A DNA stretch of 64,000 nucleotides from Limonium bicolor (lineage: Eukaryota > Streptophyta > Magnoliopsida > Caryophyllales > Plumbaginaceae): the NCBI GenBank assembly GCA_023374045.1, contig CM041776.1, forward strand, positions 124,525,733 to 124,589,732, given 5' to 3'. Positions within the stretch are counted from its first letter, which is position 1; each line of letters opens with the position of its first letter. Positions 24,022-38,031 of this stretch are shown here, piece by piece. A model generated the notes under the pieces. It was not told the DNA's origin and ran no database searches. It worked only from the letters and a program-made list of their open reading frames with translations. Made by a program: the position numbers and the translations under genes.

Positions 24022-27000
24022 TGTAACACCCCTACCGCTAATACCCATTACTGTCCAATCTCCTTATACAAACCAGATTCACGCAGCGGATACTTACATA
24101 CTCAACGGTGGGTGATACACTGCCGTTAGTCACCCACGTGACTAACAAGGCTACTACTACTACATACACAGCATCGGTCTGATGGACCGGAATCCCGAGT
24201 ACTACACATTACATTACATACTCCATTTACCAACTAAATACTACTTTGCTCCATTCAATACTTGCTCCTTTACAATACCATTCCATACAATATACATAAC
24301 CGAGTCTACTAGGTTCCCAATACAAGTACAATGCTTCCTCCAAGTTCGCATGTACTCATTAAGAGTCTATCCACTACCCAGTCCTCACAACTACTTACTT
24401 CCTAAGTACAAAGGGTGTGCTAATTAATACACCTCTACCTTCTACTACCACTATCCAAATGTAGTCGCCGTCTCGTGCCTTGACCATATCTCTTCGGGTA
24501 CCTGCACACTAAAAATGTTCCCCCGAGGGGGTCAGCTTTCACTGAACATGATAACCGCATACCCCGCGTACTAGTTAGGGTACGCCGACCACTTGGTCGA
24601 ATACATGCAGTTCATTTTCATTCAAACATACATGCATACATGCTCTTAAATACGAGACTACAATACTTACATAGGAGTACACGAATACATTCCAACACAT
24701 ACCAAGAAGTTATACAAATCCAACAATACTTACTTACCTTCGGTATTCACGATACATGCACAATACATACTCATTACATACTCAATCCATACACAGTACA
24801 TATACAATGTCCAATACTTTGTTAGCTTCATTTGTCCACCCGGGTTAATCGGGTGGAGATTACTCTTTTACTCGTTCCACAATACTTACGCATACATACT
24901 CATACTCATACATACTTACGGATCCATACTTACTTACTCTTACTCTTACTCATGTTAAGTCATCGGGACCTCCGGCCCGGGGACTACTCCGTCCCACCGG
25001 GATTTACTTGACTCACCAATCCGGGATGCTACCCATTTAAGGGATTTGGGCCGCGGACCAGTTTAAGAGTCAGGAATCGGATCCAACCTCTTGTGTCTCC
25101 TCATCCTCACGCGTGGCCGAAGCTATATCGGACTTCTACTCATTCCAATTTACTCACTTAAGTTAGGAGTTAGGTAGTTAGGAATTAGTAGAAGTCATTC
25201 ATTCAACCACATACCCAAATACATTATTCATATACACATCCATACAAAATACAATACAATATACAAGTACACTACAAGATACAATTACACAACATCATCA
25301 TTCATATATTTCATGAATTATACAAACTATTGTTCAAGACAAATATCGAGAACAACGTAAACAAGCACAAGTAAGTGCAATATAATCCGATTCATGCTTT
25401 TATCTTATTTAGGTGGTCAAATAAGCACACAAATCGGGGTAACCAGATTAGGATACAGGGCATGAAGAAATCATACCTTTCACCGTTGACTTTGGACTCA
25501 CCGACTCCCTTCGGTGTTCAACTATTTGAATCCTATCACATACATACAGTTGGATGGTTAATTATCCATAATTAACCTTACTTATTACTTTCCAAAAGTT
25601 TCCTATTTTATACTTACTAACTCTTTGTTACTTAAATACATTTACTTAAGTTACTTACTTACAATTATTTTCTAAGCTTGTTTATAGCCTTAATGACCAT
25701 TAAACATCATTAATTATGTCTTAATCATCTTATACAATCATTACCCATCCTTACCCTACCTTAGAATAGCTTTAGCACACATTCTGGAGGGTTTTTAGTA
25801 GGGTCCGGGTTAGTGTCCGGGTTTACAAACCCGGACCATATTGTTTGGTCACTCTCGGGTGGAATTTGAGTGTGGTCCGGGTTTAGGGCTGGGTTTACAA
25901 ACCCAGACCATACAATGGTAGTTCTCTCGGGTATGTTTTCTATGTGGTCCGGGTTTAGGTCATAGTTTACAAACCCGGACCATGGGTGTGTAAAACCTCT
26001 CGGGTGTATTTTGGGGGTGGTCCGGGTTTAGGTCTTGGTTTACAAACCCGGACCATCCATTCTGTAATACATTTTGTCGTGTTTTTTGACATGTCCGGGT
26101 TTGTGTACTAGTTTACAAACCCGGACAAGTTACAGTATTGTTAGATGTATATGTTTTGATTCTGTTTCAACTCCAAACTTCCACCAATCTCTTCCCTAAT
26201 ATTTCTACATATAATCTAGCATGTTTTAACTTTGTTTAGGCATTTTAAACTAGCCTAAACCACTCTCTAAATTCCTCTGTCAATATCTGTTCACTTACAG
26301 ATTTTTCCATTGCTATTCTCTTCTCTGTTAAGGTTTTCTTCTTCCACAATGCTACAGATTTTTCCTTAAACCTTCACCATCCAATACTCTCTCTACCATT
26401 CTTCTCTAGCATTCTAAATCCATTACTTTACCACTCTAGTTCTCCTCATTACCTAGACTCTCTTCAAATCTGTTTTCAAGGTACTAAACTACTCACTTAA
26501 ACTCTCCAAATACACCTAGTTATTACCTAGGTAGTTTTCTTCTCTTACACAACTAAGTCCTCCCATTTCCATACAAATTTGGGCAGAGGTTCCCCTATAT
26601 TTTTAACATTGCCCACATACATTTTCAGCTCACACATTCATTCCAAACTTCCATATCAATTCAGCACTATACAATACAATGGATTTCCTGCACATACCCA
26701 TTTACTTCCCAATGTTTTACCAAGCTTTTAACATCTTTTAAAACCTTCAAAACTGTTACATTACTTTTCCTCATCATACTAAAACATACTTATTACTCAT
26801 TCCTATATACACCACTCATTTCCAATACTAAAAAACGGTTACACTACACCATACAATTCTAGCTCAAGGTAAGGCATTTACCTTGTGATTTTAGTTCCTC
26901 TTTCTTTCCTTCCCTTCTCTTCTTCCTTCTTCTTTCTTCTTCTTTTCCTTTCCTTGTTCTTGGTTCACCAATTAGGCAATGCTACATCCCATATCCAAGA

Positions 27001-28205
27001 TACTAATGAGTATCTAATTTAACACTTAAACCCTAGAAATTTACCTTAGAGCCTAGGAGCATACATTTAGGGTTTAGGAGTGACTTTACCTTTTTCTCAC
27101 TAGATAGAGTTCTTGACTAGCAAGAGGGTAACATTTCCAGCTCCAAGGAGAAGCCAAAACGGCTGGAACCACAAGGAACAAGAGCTCACATTTTAGGAAT
27201 TCTCATAATGCGAATAAGAGCTAGAAATGAGAGATTTTTCGGATTTCTTTTTACCTCAAACCAACAAGATGAAGAAGAGGCTTCCAATGGTGGTTTCAAA
27301 CCTTCAAATGAGGAATACCCATGGAGATGAAAATGGGTATTTTTGATTTTTGAACAGAGGGGAATGTTCTCCTTGACAAGAGGATTCCAACGGTACAAAT
27401 TTTATGATTTTTGGAGGAGATTTGAGTGGTCAAAGATGGAGGAGAAGATGGAGTTTTTGTTTGGCTTCCTAAATCGCCATCGCTGGAGCTACCAGAGGAA
27501 GAAGAAAAAATAGAGAGGAGGGAGAGGGGTTGTACGTGAGGGTTGTGAGGAAATGAGAGAGTAAGAGAGAGGGTGAGTAAAGTAACATGTTACTTTTGCT
27601 TTTAGTTTACTTTTGCTTTTGCCTTTTTATTAATGGGGAGAATTAAGAGAGTGAGGGTGAGGGAGTCACGGCCACACACTGCACACACTCACATTTTTAA
27701 TTTCTATTTTCAATAGTGGACACACTTATTCATTTTATTTACACTTTAACCCCACAACTTCCCGCTTTTGACAGTTTTTACTATTTTCTCGTTTTATTGA
27801 TTTATTGGTTCTAGACCTCCACTAATATTTATTAATGAATATTTGGTTGACGAAAATTGTTACGAGTCTATTTAACCCGCTTAAAGTCGCGTTTTCCCGG
27901 TTTCCTCGAAAAACGCGCTTTAAGGTTCGTTTTGGTTTTAATCCATTTTATGGATCCGTTTTCTTCGGGAGTTGTTCCCATATATTATTTAGGTCTTACT
28001 AAGCCCTTAGAATCCATATAATACGCTAACCGAGGTCTCATACCTCCTATGGTTATTTAACGCTTATTTAGCGTTTTTCGCTTTTAAGCATTTCTTCATT
28101 TCTTTTGGATTTATTTTTCCTTACCAATATTACTTAGGCGTCATTAGGCCCTTAAATACGCATTAGGTTAATTTTAATCCCTATATTTAAGTTCGGGGTA
28201 TTTCA
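24022..28205 (-). mobile_element. Long LTR 3 of the array (4184 bp)
   Basis: TGTAACACCCC to GGGGTATTTCA, flanked by primer site on the left and polypurine tract on the right. Hairpin block at 25803-26127, microsatellite at about 26898-26954. It shares GTACGTGAGG and ACCTTCAAAACTG with LTRs 4 and 5. Confidence 0.9.
25803..26127. repeat. Five phased hairpins in LTR 3
   Basis: Five inverted repeats as in LTR 1, with the CCCAGACC variant in the second and an intact fifth stem. Confidence 0.95.
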
Positions 28206-31200
28206 ATCTTCCCCCCTTAAGAACTTTGTCCTCAAAGTTGTTCGAGGTTATGGGATTACTATACTTACTCATTTATACTTGCCTAATACCGAAGCCATAC
28301 ATTCCTCCTCCTTACCATTCCCAAATTCGTTACTCAATGTTTCTCCTTTCCATACCATACCAATGTACAATAATTACTCCAATTCATATTACTATCAACA
28401 TCCGGTTCCTCATTACAAATTTTATACATACACAGTGCAAAGCTATCCCTAAAGCAATGCGATACACATTACAATCCCGTAGGCACTCAGGTCATCTCGA
28501 CACAGGACTCCTCTATGTCCTGCTGCCCTTGGAATAATATAACATGCTACACTACTATCTTCTCCGGTATAACTTCCAACAATTACTTACTCTCCAGTCT
28601 AAGAAAAATTCTTTTACAACTACTAATTAGAAATATTTCTAAAGCATACAACTCCATATTCCAATTTGTATTCATTACTTCTATCCTATGTGTGATTCTT
28701 GTGACCACTTGAGGGGAGCTTCAAGAATCATTCGACCCTGATGTGATCAGCATCAGTGTTGAACTATCTTTCCACCCCAATTTGTGTTCGGTTTCCCCTG
28801 ATCTGATCAGGATCAAGTTCGACTTCCCACATCAGTTTCAAACAACCAAATAATTTAATTGTTTCCATTTTCTATCTTTTTACTCTTCCTAGTCATGATT
28901 ACAATTTCATACATCTCCAAAGGATGGAATTTAGTCCATCTGTCATCCTCACTCTACTTCCCAAATGCTTTACTCCGTGGTTCAATACCTAAATGCTCAT
29001 TTCACCAACCTTCACTACTTCCATCTATTCTCGCCATCATCCTAACTAGGGGTTACCATACTTGTAAAACTTATTGTCCTCAATTTACTTCCAATAATTT
29101 ACCTACGATTCCATTACTCATAAGCTTCATTCATCTACTACTCTCATTCATTTCGTACTACTTCTTCAAAGGCTACAATACTTGTGGAGTTCTGTCCACT
29201 ACTCATTACTCTTCTTTACCAATACTCTTACACTGGTGTTACAAGATGGGTACATTCATCCTATGGTGTTTGCATATCTAATGCCTAGTTACCATAATTA
29301 CAATATGAATGAATACTTATGTTTATTTAACATAATATCAATCATCAATTTGATTCTCATTTGTGCTATGCACATTACGGTTTATGTGTTTTATTCACAA
29401 AACTTACATTCAGCGGTTTTCGCTCTACCCCCCTTAAAAGGGATTACGCCCACGTAATCTACCATATGTTATTATTATTAAACATTGGTTTAATCAGTTT
29501 GGGCAAACTGAAGCGTTTAGCTTCACTACGGTATATATAGAATATGCTCTGGTCAAAGGGTCTTAACCATACCAACGGTTTAGTCTTTGCACCAAGAGTT
29601 CCTATATGAGTTTATTTAACTCATCATTAATTCGGTTCTAGCCTATTAGGCTTCAAGGCATTAATAGCCAATTTGCTATACTTACTAGGTACATTAATCT
29701 CATAGCTAGGGTCCACTAACTTCTGCTGCGCGACCCTGATAATCTTAGTACTTTATTGCTCTTTGGTTATTCCAAATGTGCTACTCATCGCCTTTTTATC
29801 CCTCTATTGTGGGAATAAGGTTTACTAACAGTGTGGTATTCTTTTACCGTGTTTAAACTCAATGAGTTTAGATTATAACCAGCTCTCGGGTAATCTATCA
29901 TACATACTATTCGTACTCCCACAATTTTTCGCTAAGTTCCTCCGACTTATTGTCGGGTGAGGTCAAGTCACCACCTAACTGTAGTGCTTCCTCTGTTGTC
30001 AGTTGTTTCTGAATTATACCAGTTTTTCTGGTTCAGTACAAGTGTTCTTTACTTGTATGACCTTGCATTTTCTATGCGTCGGTCCTAGTGACTTCCTTAC
30101 ATCTTCTTTCACCTTTTATTCCGATGGAATTCACATCTTGTGATTGTTAATGTGTGTTACACTCTTCGTGCTTCTTTGGCCTTAGGCCGCACGGTTTTCT
30201 GCTAAACTTGCTTAACTGGCTTATGCCATGTTGTTGGTGAAAGAAAGGTTTACTACGATTTACATTTCCTACATTCCTAGCTATCCCACTTGATCATTAG
30301 CTGCACAAGTGCAATACCAAAACACTCAGTCATACAGAGTGCAGAGGCGTAAATGCTTGACAGTAAATCACTTATGTGATCGCATAGGAATAAATATTTC
30401 TGCCTGTCTTCTCATACTTATACTTTGTGTCATTGCTTAACTACTTCCTCACAGCGGTCGCTTGTTGCGCACCGCATTCTTACTCATTATACAACATCGT
30501 TTTTACTGATTCCGTTACAGTGGTAGTTTCTCTCTACTCATTGCTACTGTTATTGGCTCCGTTTCCTTATGGTATGAATACCCTGGGGGTTTCCTGTGTT
30601 CGTGTGTATGACGGTTGTCGTAGCATACTGCCACGTTATCATCTTCCCATTATGGGTATATTCTGTTTCCCATTAGGTTTCATGTGTAGGTTAGCTTACC
30701 TCACATTGCTTCATCTTTTATGATATAATTTACCAAGTATCTTGGTTGACCAAGGATGAGATAATTCATCGGGTCACAAGCTCTCTTGAGTGTTGGTCAT
30801 TCGGGGTGTTCAATGGGTATTCACATTAATTGTCTTTGACAATTATTGTCTTTCCAGTGCCGAGCATTGGTCATAGGCTCTAGCTGTGCAGTTTGATTTT
30901 TGTATGTACATCACCGGGACATCCCAAGAAACTTCAAGGGTCTTCTGGTCCCGTTCTATCATTGATAAATGAAGTTCTTGTTGAGAGGCTTGTTTCCACT
31001 CATAGGTCTCATGACAAGGTTTACCATGTTGGTGTTTATACAATGGTTCACCACATGCTTGGGTGTATCTGGAGTATGCTTGCTCTTTGAGTCGTAATGG
31101 TTTGGAAATCTCATTTCCTTATTCCATCGCCCCATGGCAATATCTATAAGCGAAGGCTTTACTGTTATAATAGATGGAAACCTCTAAGGGTTCACATCTT

Positions 31201-33864
31201 CACTACATTAGTGGTCTTTTGCTAACGAGGGGTACCTTCCCTTGGGTTTCTCGTAGTGTCCAAGTGTGGACTAGGCCATTGTTGGCATTATCATGATTCT
31301 TATGCCTCTGTGCTACCATTGCTACAGAAGGCATGAAAGTAATTAAAAGCTTGTCAACTGTATACTAGATTGATGCTCTAGTGACAGTGACACTGAGTTG
31401 GCCATTACTCTAAGCTACTCAGGATGTTGGGTTTGAATTGATGGTCCAGTTGTTGATTTCTTGTCATATGAGACAATATCTCTTGCAAGTCTTGTTATCA
31501 AATGGTGTGGGTTTTGCAACCGTTTAAGTTACATAACGTAGTCGGTTTATGGCTTTTAAGCCGAATTGCTGCGAGCTATGCTCTTTGCAAGCTGCTTATA
31601 CATGTTTCCACTCCCTGTATACCCCATAGGTTGGAGGTATTGCTGGGCTCCATGGTAAGTCGTGACATCACGCTTCCGTTCATAGGAGGTCCTTTAGGCA
31701 TTCTGGTGTTAATCAGTGCCTTTTGTAGTCTAGGGTATTTCCTGTTATGTGAAATCCCTTCGGTATCTTAACCGAGTATTCGTTCTAGTTGTCGTGCCCT
31801 TATCATGACGCTTCGTTCGACTGTTGTTCATGCAGATACCCTTCAAGGATCGCTCCTGGGTGTTGGTAGTTATGCCATTACATCCGGCTAATGTTTATAA
31901 CATGTGTTGTCCTCTATACCGTCTTATGGTATTGTATTAAGCTATTCCCTTTAGGTTTATAACGTCTCCCGTCATTGGGTAGACCGTTTATTCTTGCTCC
32001 TAGCGCTTGCGACTAGGTTTAATATTCCCTTCAATGATGGGTTTTACTTTATGGTAATCTGGTGATTGCTCTCGGGAGTTCTGTCCCGTTTGTCGAGCAT
32101 TGTGGTGTTCACGTTTAGGCAGTTGCCTTACTGTGTCAGGCTGGGTATACTTTCCAGCTGTCATATGTTTGTTTGACATCTTGAGACATATCCAATGTCT
32201 ATACTTATTAGTCTGCGCTCCTTGCGCTTCCTAATTCTCATTCCTCATCTTCAGATGGATTCTCTGAGTTCCTTTATACTTAATCGTCTGAGGTGTCCAG
32301 CTCTTCTGATTTGATCTTACTGATGGTCCGTAGAGCGGAGTTGACTACTTCCCGTGTGTCGTACACTACATGTATACATACGTGGGGTACCATGTTGGTA
32401 CGTTACCACTTACCCAACTATATGTCAGGCCCGTAAGCTCCTTCGGAGTGCGGTTGTCCCACATCCCGTAATTGGGTACAATCGTAGTGCTCGTCACACG
32501 CCTAGGTGAAGTATTCTATTGTCAACTCCTCTTGTATCATCCTATGATACTCACCGTAATTTTGTTGGTTTTGTTTAAAAATCCAAGGTTTTAAAAGAAG
32601 GTTTATGGTTTTGAAAGAAATCTTGGTTTGAAAATAACATTTCGGTGCTAAAAGATGTTCTTCATGGCCTAGCCATGTTTGAGGTCTTGACCAAGTCCAG
32701 CTTCTTGCTGACTGGTATGTCCCTAATACAATGGTCAGGCCGTTAGGCCCTTCCAAGGCTCCATTCTTCCCGTTCCTTGGATACGTGATCCGGTAGTCGC
32801 TTCTTTGCGGTCTCGGTACATTACTATGTACCTGTGGTGTGTTAGTGTTCCTCTACATGTTCCTGCCCTTACTGCACTTGCCGTGGCAAGTGCGTGGTAC
32901 TGGTGATTTTTGGGTAAACCTATACCGTTCACGGTATGGTTTCCGCTTGTATTTGAGAGTCTGGTCGACTCTTCCTTGATCATATTGATCTATGTTTGGG
33001 ATACTCGATCCTTTTGAGTAGCTTCTCATTGATCTTGACATGGTTGTCTTGGTCGGGTTACTTCTCCAATCCTTAGAGATCCCCATTTATTTAGTTTTAT
33101 GTTCTCCCTCGTTGCTCATTCCCACTGGTTTACCATGGTTATTGAGCCTTAGCTTGTTTAGGCACTACTCTTGTAGTCTATCAGTTCATATCCCGTGGAT
33201 ATCCTTGTAGCTGTGTAAGCTATGTCAACCAGGTATTGTAACCTTTTTGGCGTTGTAGTTCCGGAGTTAACCGTTCCCGACTATGTCCTTAGTCGGTTAG
33301 CATACCGTTAGTGGTATTATTTTAACTATTACTGTCTCGTAGTCTTGTATCTCGGGCTTTGTTCTGTTCCTTTTTCCCGTCGTTGCACGCTTAGTGCTCC
33401 TTTTCCTGCTGCGTCTTGACTAACCAGGTTCTCGCGACTGCTAGGCATGTCGCCCCATGTTGTTGCATGTTGCAGCCTCCTTGTGGTTGGAGTGTTCGTC
33501 TTACCGCTATTAAGTGCGGGCATTGTTGTTCAACCGGGATCCATCTCCGGGACTTCCATTTCTTGGAATCTACTGTGTGTCAAGTTCTTTCGTCGTATAG
33601 GATTATCTCACTACTGCCAGATCGGTTTTCCCGAGTATGAGAGGACTTTCCTTCTCTCTAGCGTTCTTTCCCAAGTCATACAGTGGGTTTACGGAGGGCG
33701 GGTCTGGTATAGTAGGTATCCGGTACACACCGGGAGTTCCTATCTAGCATATCTCTAATGCTAACACTCAGCCCTTAGCCCTAAGCTTCTAAATCCTAAA
33801 TCGGTGTTTCCTAAACTCGGTATTTCCAGTCATCAGAGCGATACTTCGCTCTGATACCACTTTT
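28206..33864 (-). mobile_element. Internal domain C (5659 bp), non-coding
   Basis: Polypurine-tract complement at 28206-28221 and iMet primer site GCTCTGATACCA at 33848-33859. No long minus-strand frame; stops are shared with domains A, B and D. Confidence 0.85.
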
Positions 33865-36800
33865 TGTAACACCCCTACCGCTAATACCGTCATTACTGTC
33901 CAATCTCCTTATACAAACCAGATTCACGCAGCGGATACTTACATACTCAACGGTGGGTGATACACTGCCGTTAGTCACCCACGTGACTAACAAGGCTACT
34001 ACTACTACATACAGCATCGGTCTGATGGACCGGAATCCCGAGTACTACACATTACATTACATACTCCATTTACCAACTAAATACTACTTTGCTCCATTCA
34101 ATACTTGCTCCTTTACAATACCATTCCATACAATATACATAACCGAGTCTACTAGGTTCCCAATACAAGTACAATGCTTCCTCCAAGTTCGCATGTACTC
34201 ATTAAGAGTCTATCCACTACCCAGTCCTCACAACTACTTACTTCCTAAGTACAAAGGGTGTGCTAATTAATACACCTCTACCTTCTACTACCACTATCCA
34301 AATGTAGTCGCCGGTCTCGTGCCTTGACCATATCTCTTCGGGTACCTGCACACTAAAAATGTTCCCCCGAGGGGGTCAGCTTTCGCTGAACATGATAACC
34401 GCATACCCCGCGTACTAGTGAGGGTACGCCGACCACTTGGTCGAATACATGCAGTTCATTTTCATTCAAACATACATGCATACATGCTCTTAAATACGAG
34501 ACTACAATACTTACAGGAGTACACGAATACATTCCAACACATACCAAGAAGTTATACAAATCCAACAATACTTACTTACCTTCGGTATTCACGATACATG
34601 CACAATACATACTCATTACATACTCAATCCATACACAGTACATATACAATGTCCAATACTTTGTTAGCTTCATTTGTCCACCCGGGTTAATCGGGTGGAG
34701 ATTACTCTTTTACTCGTTCCACAATACTTACGCATACATACTCATACTCATACATACTTACGGATCCATACTTACTTACTCTTACTCTTACTCATGTTAA
34801 GTCATCGGGACCTCCGGCCCGGGGACTACTCCGTCCCACCACCGGGATTTACTTGACTCACCAATCCGGGATGCTACCCATTTAAGGGATTTGGGCCGCG
34901 GACCAGTTTAAGAGTCAGGAATCGGATCCAACCTCTTGTGTCTCCTCATCCTCACGCGTGGCCGAAGCTATATCGGACTTCTACTCATTCCAATTTACTC
35001 ACTTAGTTAGGAGTTAGGAATTAGTAGAAGTCATTCATTCAACCACATACCCAAATACATTATTCATACAATCCATACAAAAATACAATACAATATACAA
35101 GTACACTACAAGATACAATTACACAACATCATCATTCATATATTTCATGAATTATACAAACTATTGTTCAAGACAAATATCGAGAACAACGTAAACAAGC
35201 ACAAGTAAGTGCAATATAATCCGATTCATGCTTTTATCTTATTTAGGTGGTCAAATAAGCACACAAATCGGGGTAACCAGATTAGGATACAGGGCATGAA
35301 GAAATCATACCTTTCACCATGACTTTGGACTCACCGACTCCCTTCGGTGTTCAACTATTTGAATCCTATCACATACATACAGTTGGATGGTTAATTATCC
35401 ATAATTAACTTACTTATTACTTTCCAAAAGTTTCCTATTTTATACTTACTAACTCTTTGTTACTTAAATACATTTACTTAAGTTACTTACTTACAATTAT
35501 TTTCTAAGCTTGTTTATAGCCTTAATGACCATTAAACATCATTAATTATGTCTTAATCATCTTATACAATCATTACCCATCCTTACCCTACTTAGAATAG
35601 CTTTAGAACACATTCTGGAGGGTTTTTAGTAGGGTCCGGGTTAGTGTCCGGGTTTACAAACCCGGACCATATTGTTTGGTCACTCTCGGGTGGAATTTGA
35701 GTGTGGTCCGGGTTTAGGGCTGGGTTTACAAACCCGGAGCATACAATGGTAGTTCTCTCGGGTATGTTTTCTATGTGGTCCGGTTTAGGTCATAGTTTAC
35801 AAACCCGGACCATGGGTGTGTAAAACCTCTCGGGTGTATTTTGGGGTGGTCCGGGTTTAGGTCTTGGTTTACAAACCCGGACCATCCATTCTGTAATACA
35901 TTCTGTCGTGTTTTTGACATGTCCGGGTTTGTGTACTAGTTTACAAACCAGGACAAGTTACAGTATTGTTAGATGTATATGTTTTTGATTCTGTTTCAAC
36001 TCCAAAACTTCCACCAATCTCTTCCCTAATATTTCTACATATAATCTAGCATGTTTTAACTTTGTTTAGGCATTTTAAACTAGCCTAAACCACTCTCTAA
36101 ATTCCTCTGTCAATATCTGTTCACTTACAGATTTTCCATTGCTATTCTCTTCTCTGTTAAGGTTTTCTTCTTCCACAATGCTACAGATTTTTCCTTAAAC
36201 CTTCACCATCCAATACTCTCTCTACCATTGCTTCTCCTAGCATTCTAAATCCATTACTTTACCACTCTAGTTCTCCTCATTACCTAGACTCTCTTCAAAT
36301 CTGTTTTCAAGGTACTAAACTACTCACTTAAACTCTCCAAATACACCTAGTTATTACCTAGGTAGTTTTCTTCTCTTACACAACTAAGTCCTCCCATTTC
36401 CATACAAATTTGGGCAGAGGTTCCCCTATATTTTTAACATTGCCCACATACATTTTCAGCTCACACATTCATTCCAAACTTCCATATCAATTCAGCACTA
36501 TACAATACAATGGATTTCCTACACATACCCATTTACTTCCCAATGTTTTACCAAGCTTTTAACATCTTTTAAAACCTTCAAAACTGTTACATTACTTTTC
36601 CTCATCATACTAAAACATACTTATTACTCATTCCTATATACACCACTCATTTCCAATACTAAAAAACGGTTACACTACACCATACAATTCTAGCTCAAGG
36701 TAAGGCATTTACCTTGTGATTTTAGTTCCTCTTTCTTTCCTTCCCTTCTCTTCCTTCCTTCTTTCTTTCTTCTTTCCTTTCCTTGTTCTTGGTTCACCAA

Positions 36801-38031
36801 TTAGGCAATGCTACATCCCATATCCAAGATACTAATGAGTATCTAATTTAACACTTAAACCCTAGAAATTTACCTTAGAGCCTAGGAGCATACATTTAGG
36901 GTTTAGGAGTGACTTTACTTTTTCTCACTAGATAGAGTTCTTGACTAGCAAGAGGGTAACATTTCCAGCTCCAAGGAGAAGCCAAAACGGCTGGAACCAC
37001 AAGGAACAAGAGCTCACATTTTAGGAATTCTCATAATGCGAATAAGAGCTAGAAATGAGAGATTTTTCGGATTTCTTTTTACCTCAAACCAACAAGATGA
37101 AGAAGAGGCTTCCAATGGTGGTTTCAAACCTTCAAATGAGGAATACCCATGGAGATGAAAATGGGTATTTTTGATTTTTGAACAGAGGGGAATGTTCTCC
37201 TTGACAAGAGGATTCCAACGGTACAAATTTTATGATTTTTGGAGGAGATTTGAGTGGTCAAAGATGGAGGAGAAGATGGAGTTTTTGTTTGGCTTCCTAA
37301 ATCGCCATCGCTGGAGCTACCAGAGGAAGAAGAGAAAAATAGAGAGGAGGGAGAGGGGTTGTACGTGAGGGTTGTGAGGAAATGAGAGAGTAAGAGAGAG
37401 GGTGAGTAAAGTAACATGTTACTTTTGCTTTTTAGTTTACTTTTGCCTTTTTATTAATGAGAGGGAGAATTAAGAGAGTGAGGGTGAGGGAGTCACGGCC
37501 ACACACTGCACACACTCACATTTTTAATTTCTATTTTCAATAGTGGACACACTTATTCATTTTATTTACACTTTAACCCCACAACTTCCCGTTTTGACAG
37601 TTTTTACTATTTTCTCGTTTTATTGATTTATTGGTTCTAGACCTCCACTAATATTTATTAATGAATATTTGGTTGACCAAATTGTTACGAGTCTATTTAA
37701 CCCGCTTAAAGTCGCGTTTTCCCGGTTTCCTCGAAAAACGCGCTTTAAGGTTCGTTTGTGGTTTTAATCCATTTTATGGATCCGTTTTCTTCGGGAGTTG
37801 TTCCCATATATTATTTAGGTCTTACTAAGCCCTTAGAATCCATATAATACGCTAACCGAGGTCTCATACCTCCTATGGTTATTTAACGCTTATTTAGCGT
37901 TTTTCGCTTTTAAGCATTTCTTCATTTCTTTTGGATTTATTTTTCCTTACCAATATTACTTAGGCGTCATTAGGCCCTTAAATACGCATTAGGTTAATTT
38001 TAATCCCTATATTTAAGTTCGGGGTATTTCA
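33865..38031 (-). mobile_element. Long LTR 4 of the array (4167 bp)
   Basis: TGTAACACCCC to GGGGTATTTCA with primer site and polypurine tract on either side. Hairpin block at 35634-35955, microsatellite at about 36728-36784. Confidence 0.9.
35634..35955. repeat. Five phased hairpins in LTR 4
   Basis: Same block as LTR 1. The second right arm reads AAACCCGGAGC, the third left arm has lost a G (GGTCCGGTTT), and the fifth right arm is AAACCAGG as in LTR 2. Confidence 0.95.

Noticed and set aside
34353..34568. Short frames recurring in every LTR
   Set aside because: Lengths and ends change between copies because of indels, with no bias toward frame-preserving changes. They lie in low-complexity or leader-like LTR sequence.
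37124..37417. Serine-rich minus-strand frame (about 95 codons) in several LTRs
   Set aside because: It translates the AG-rich stretch, shifts frame between copies and would be a biased-composition artefact.
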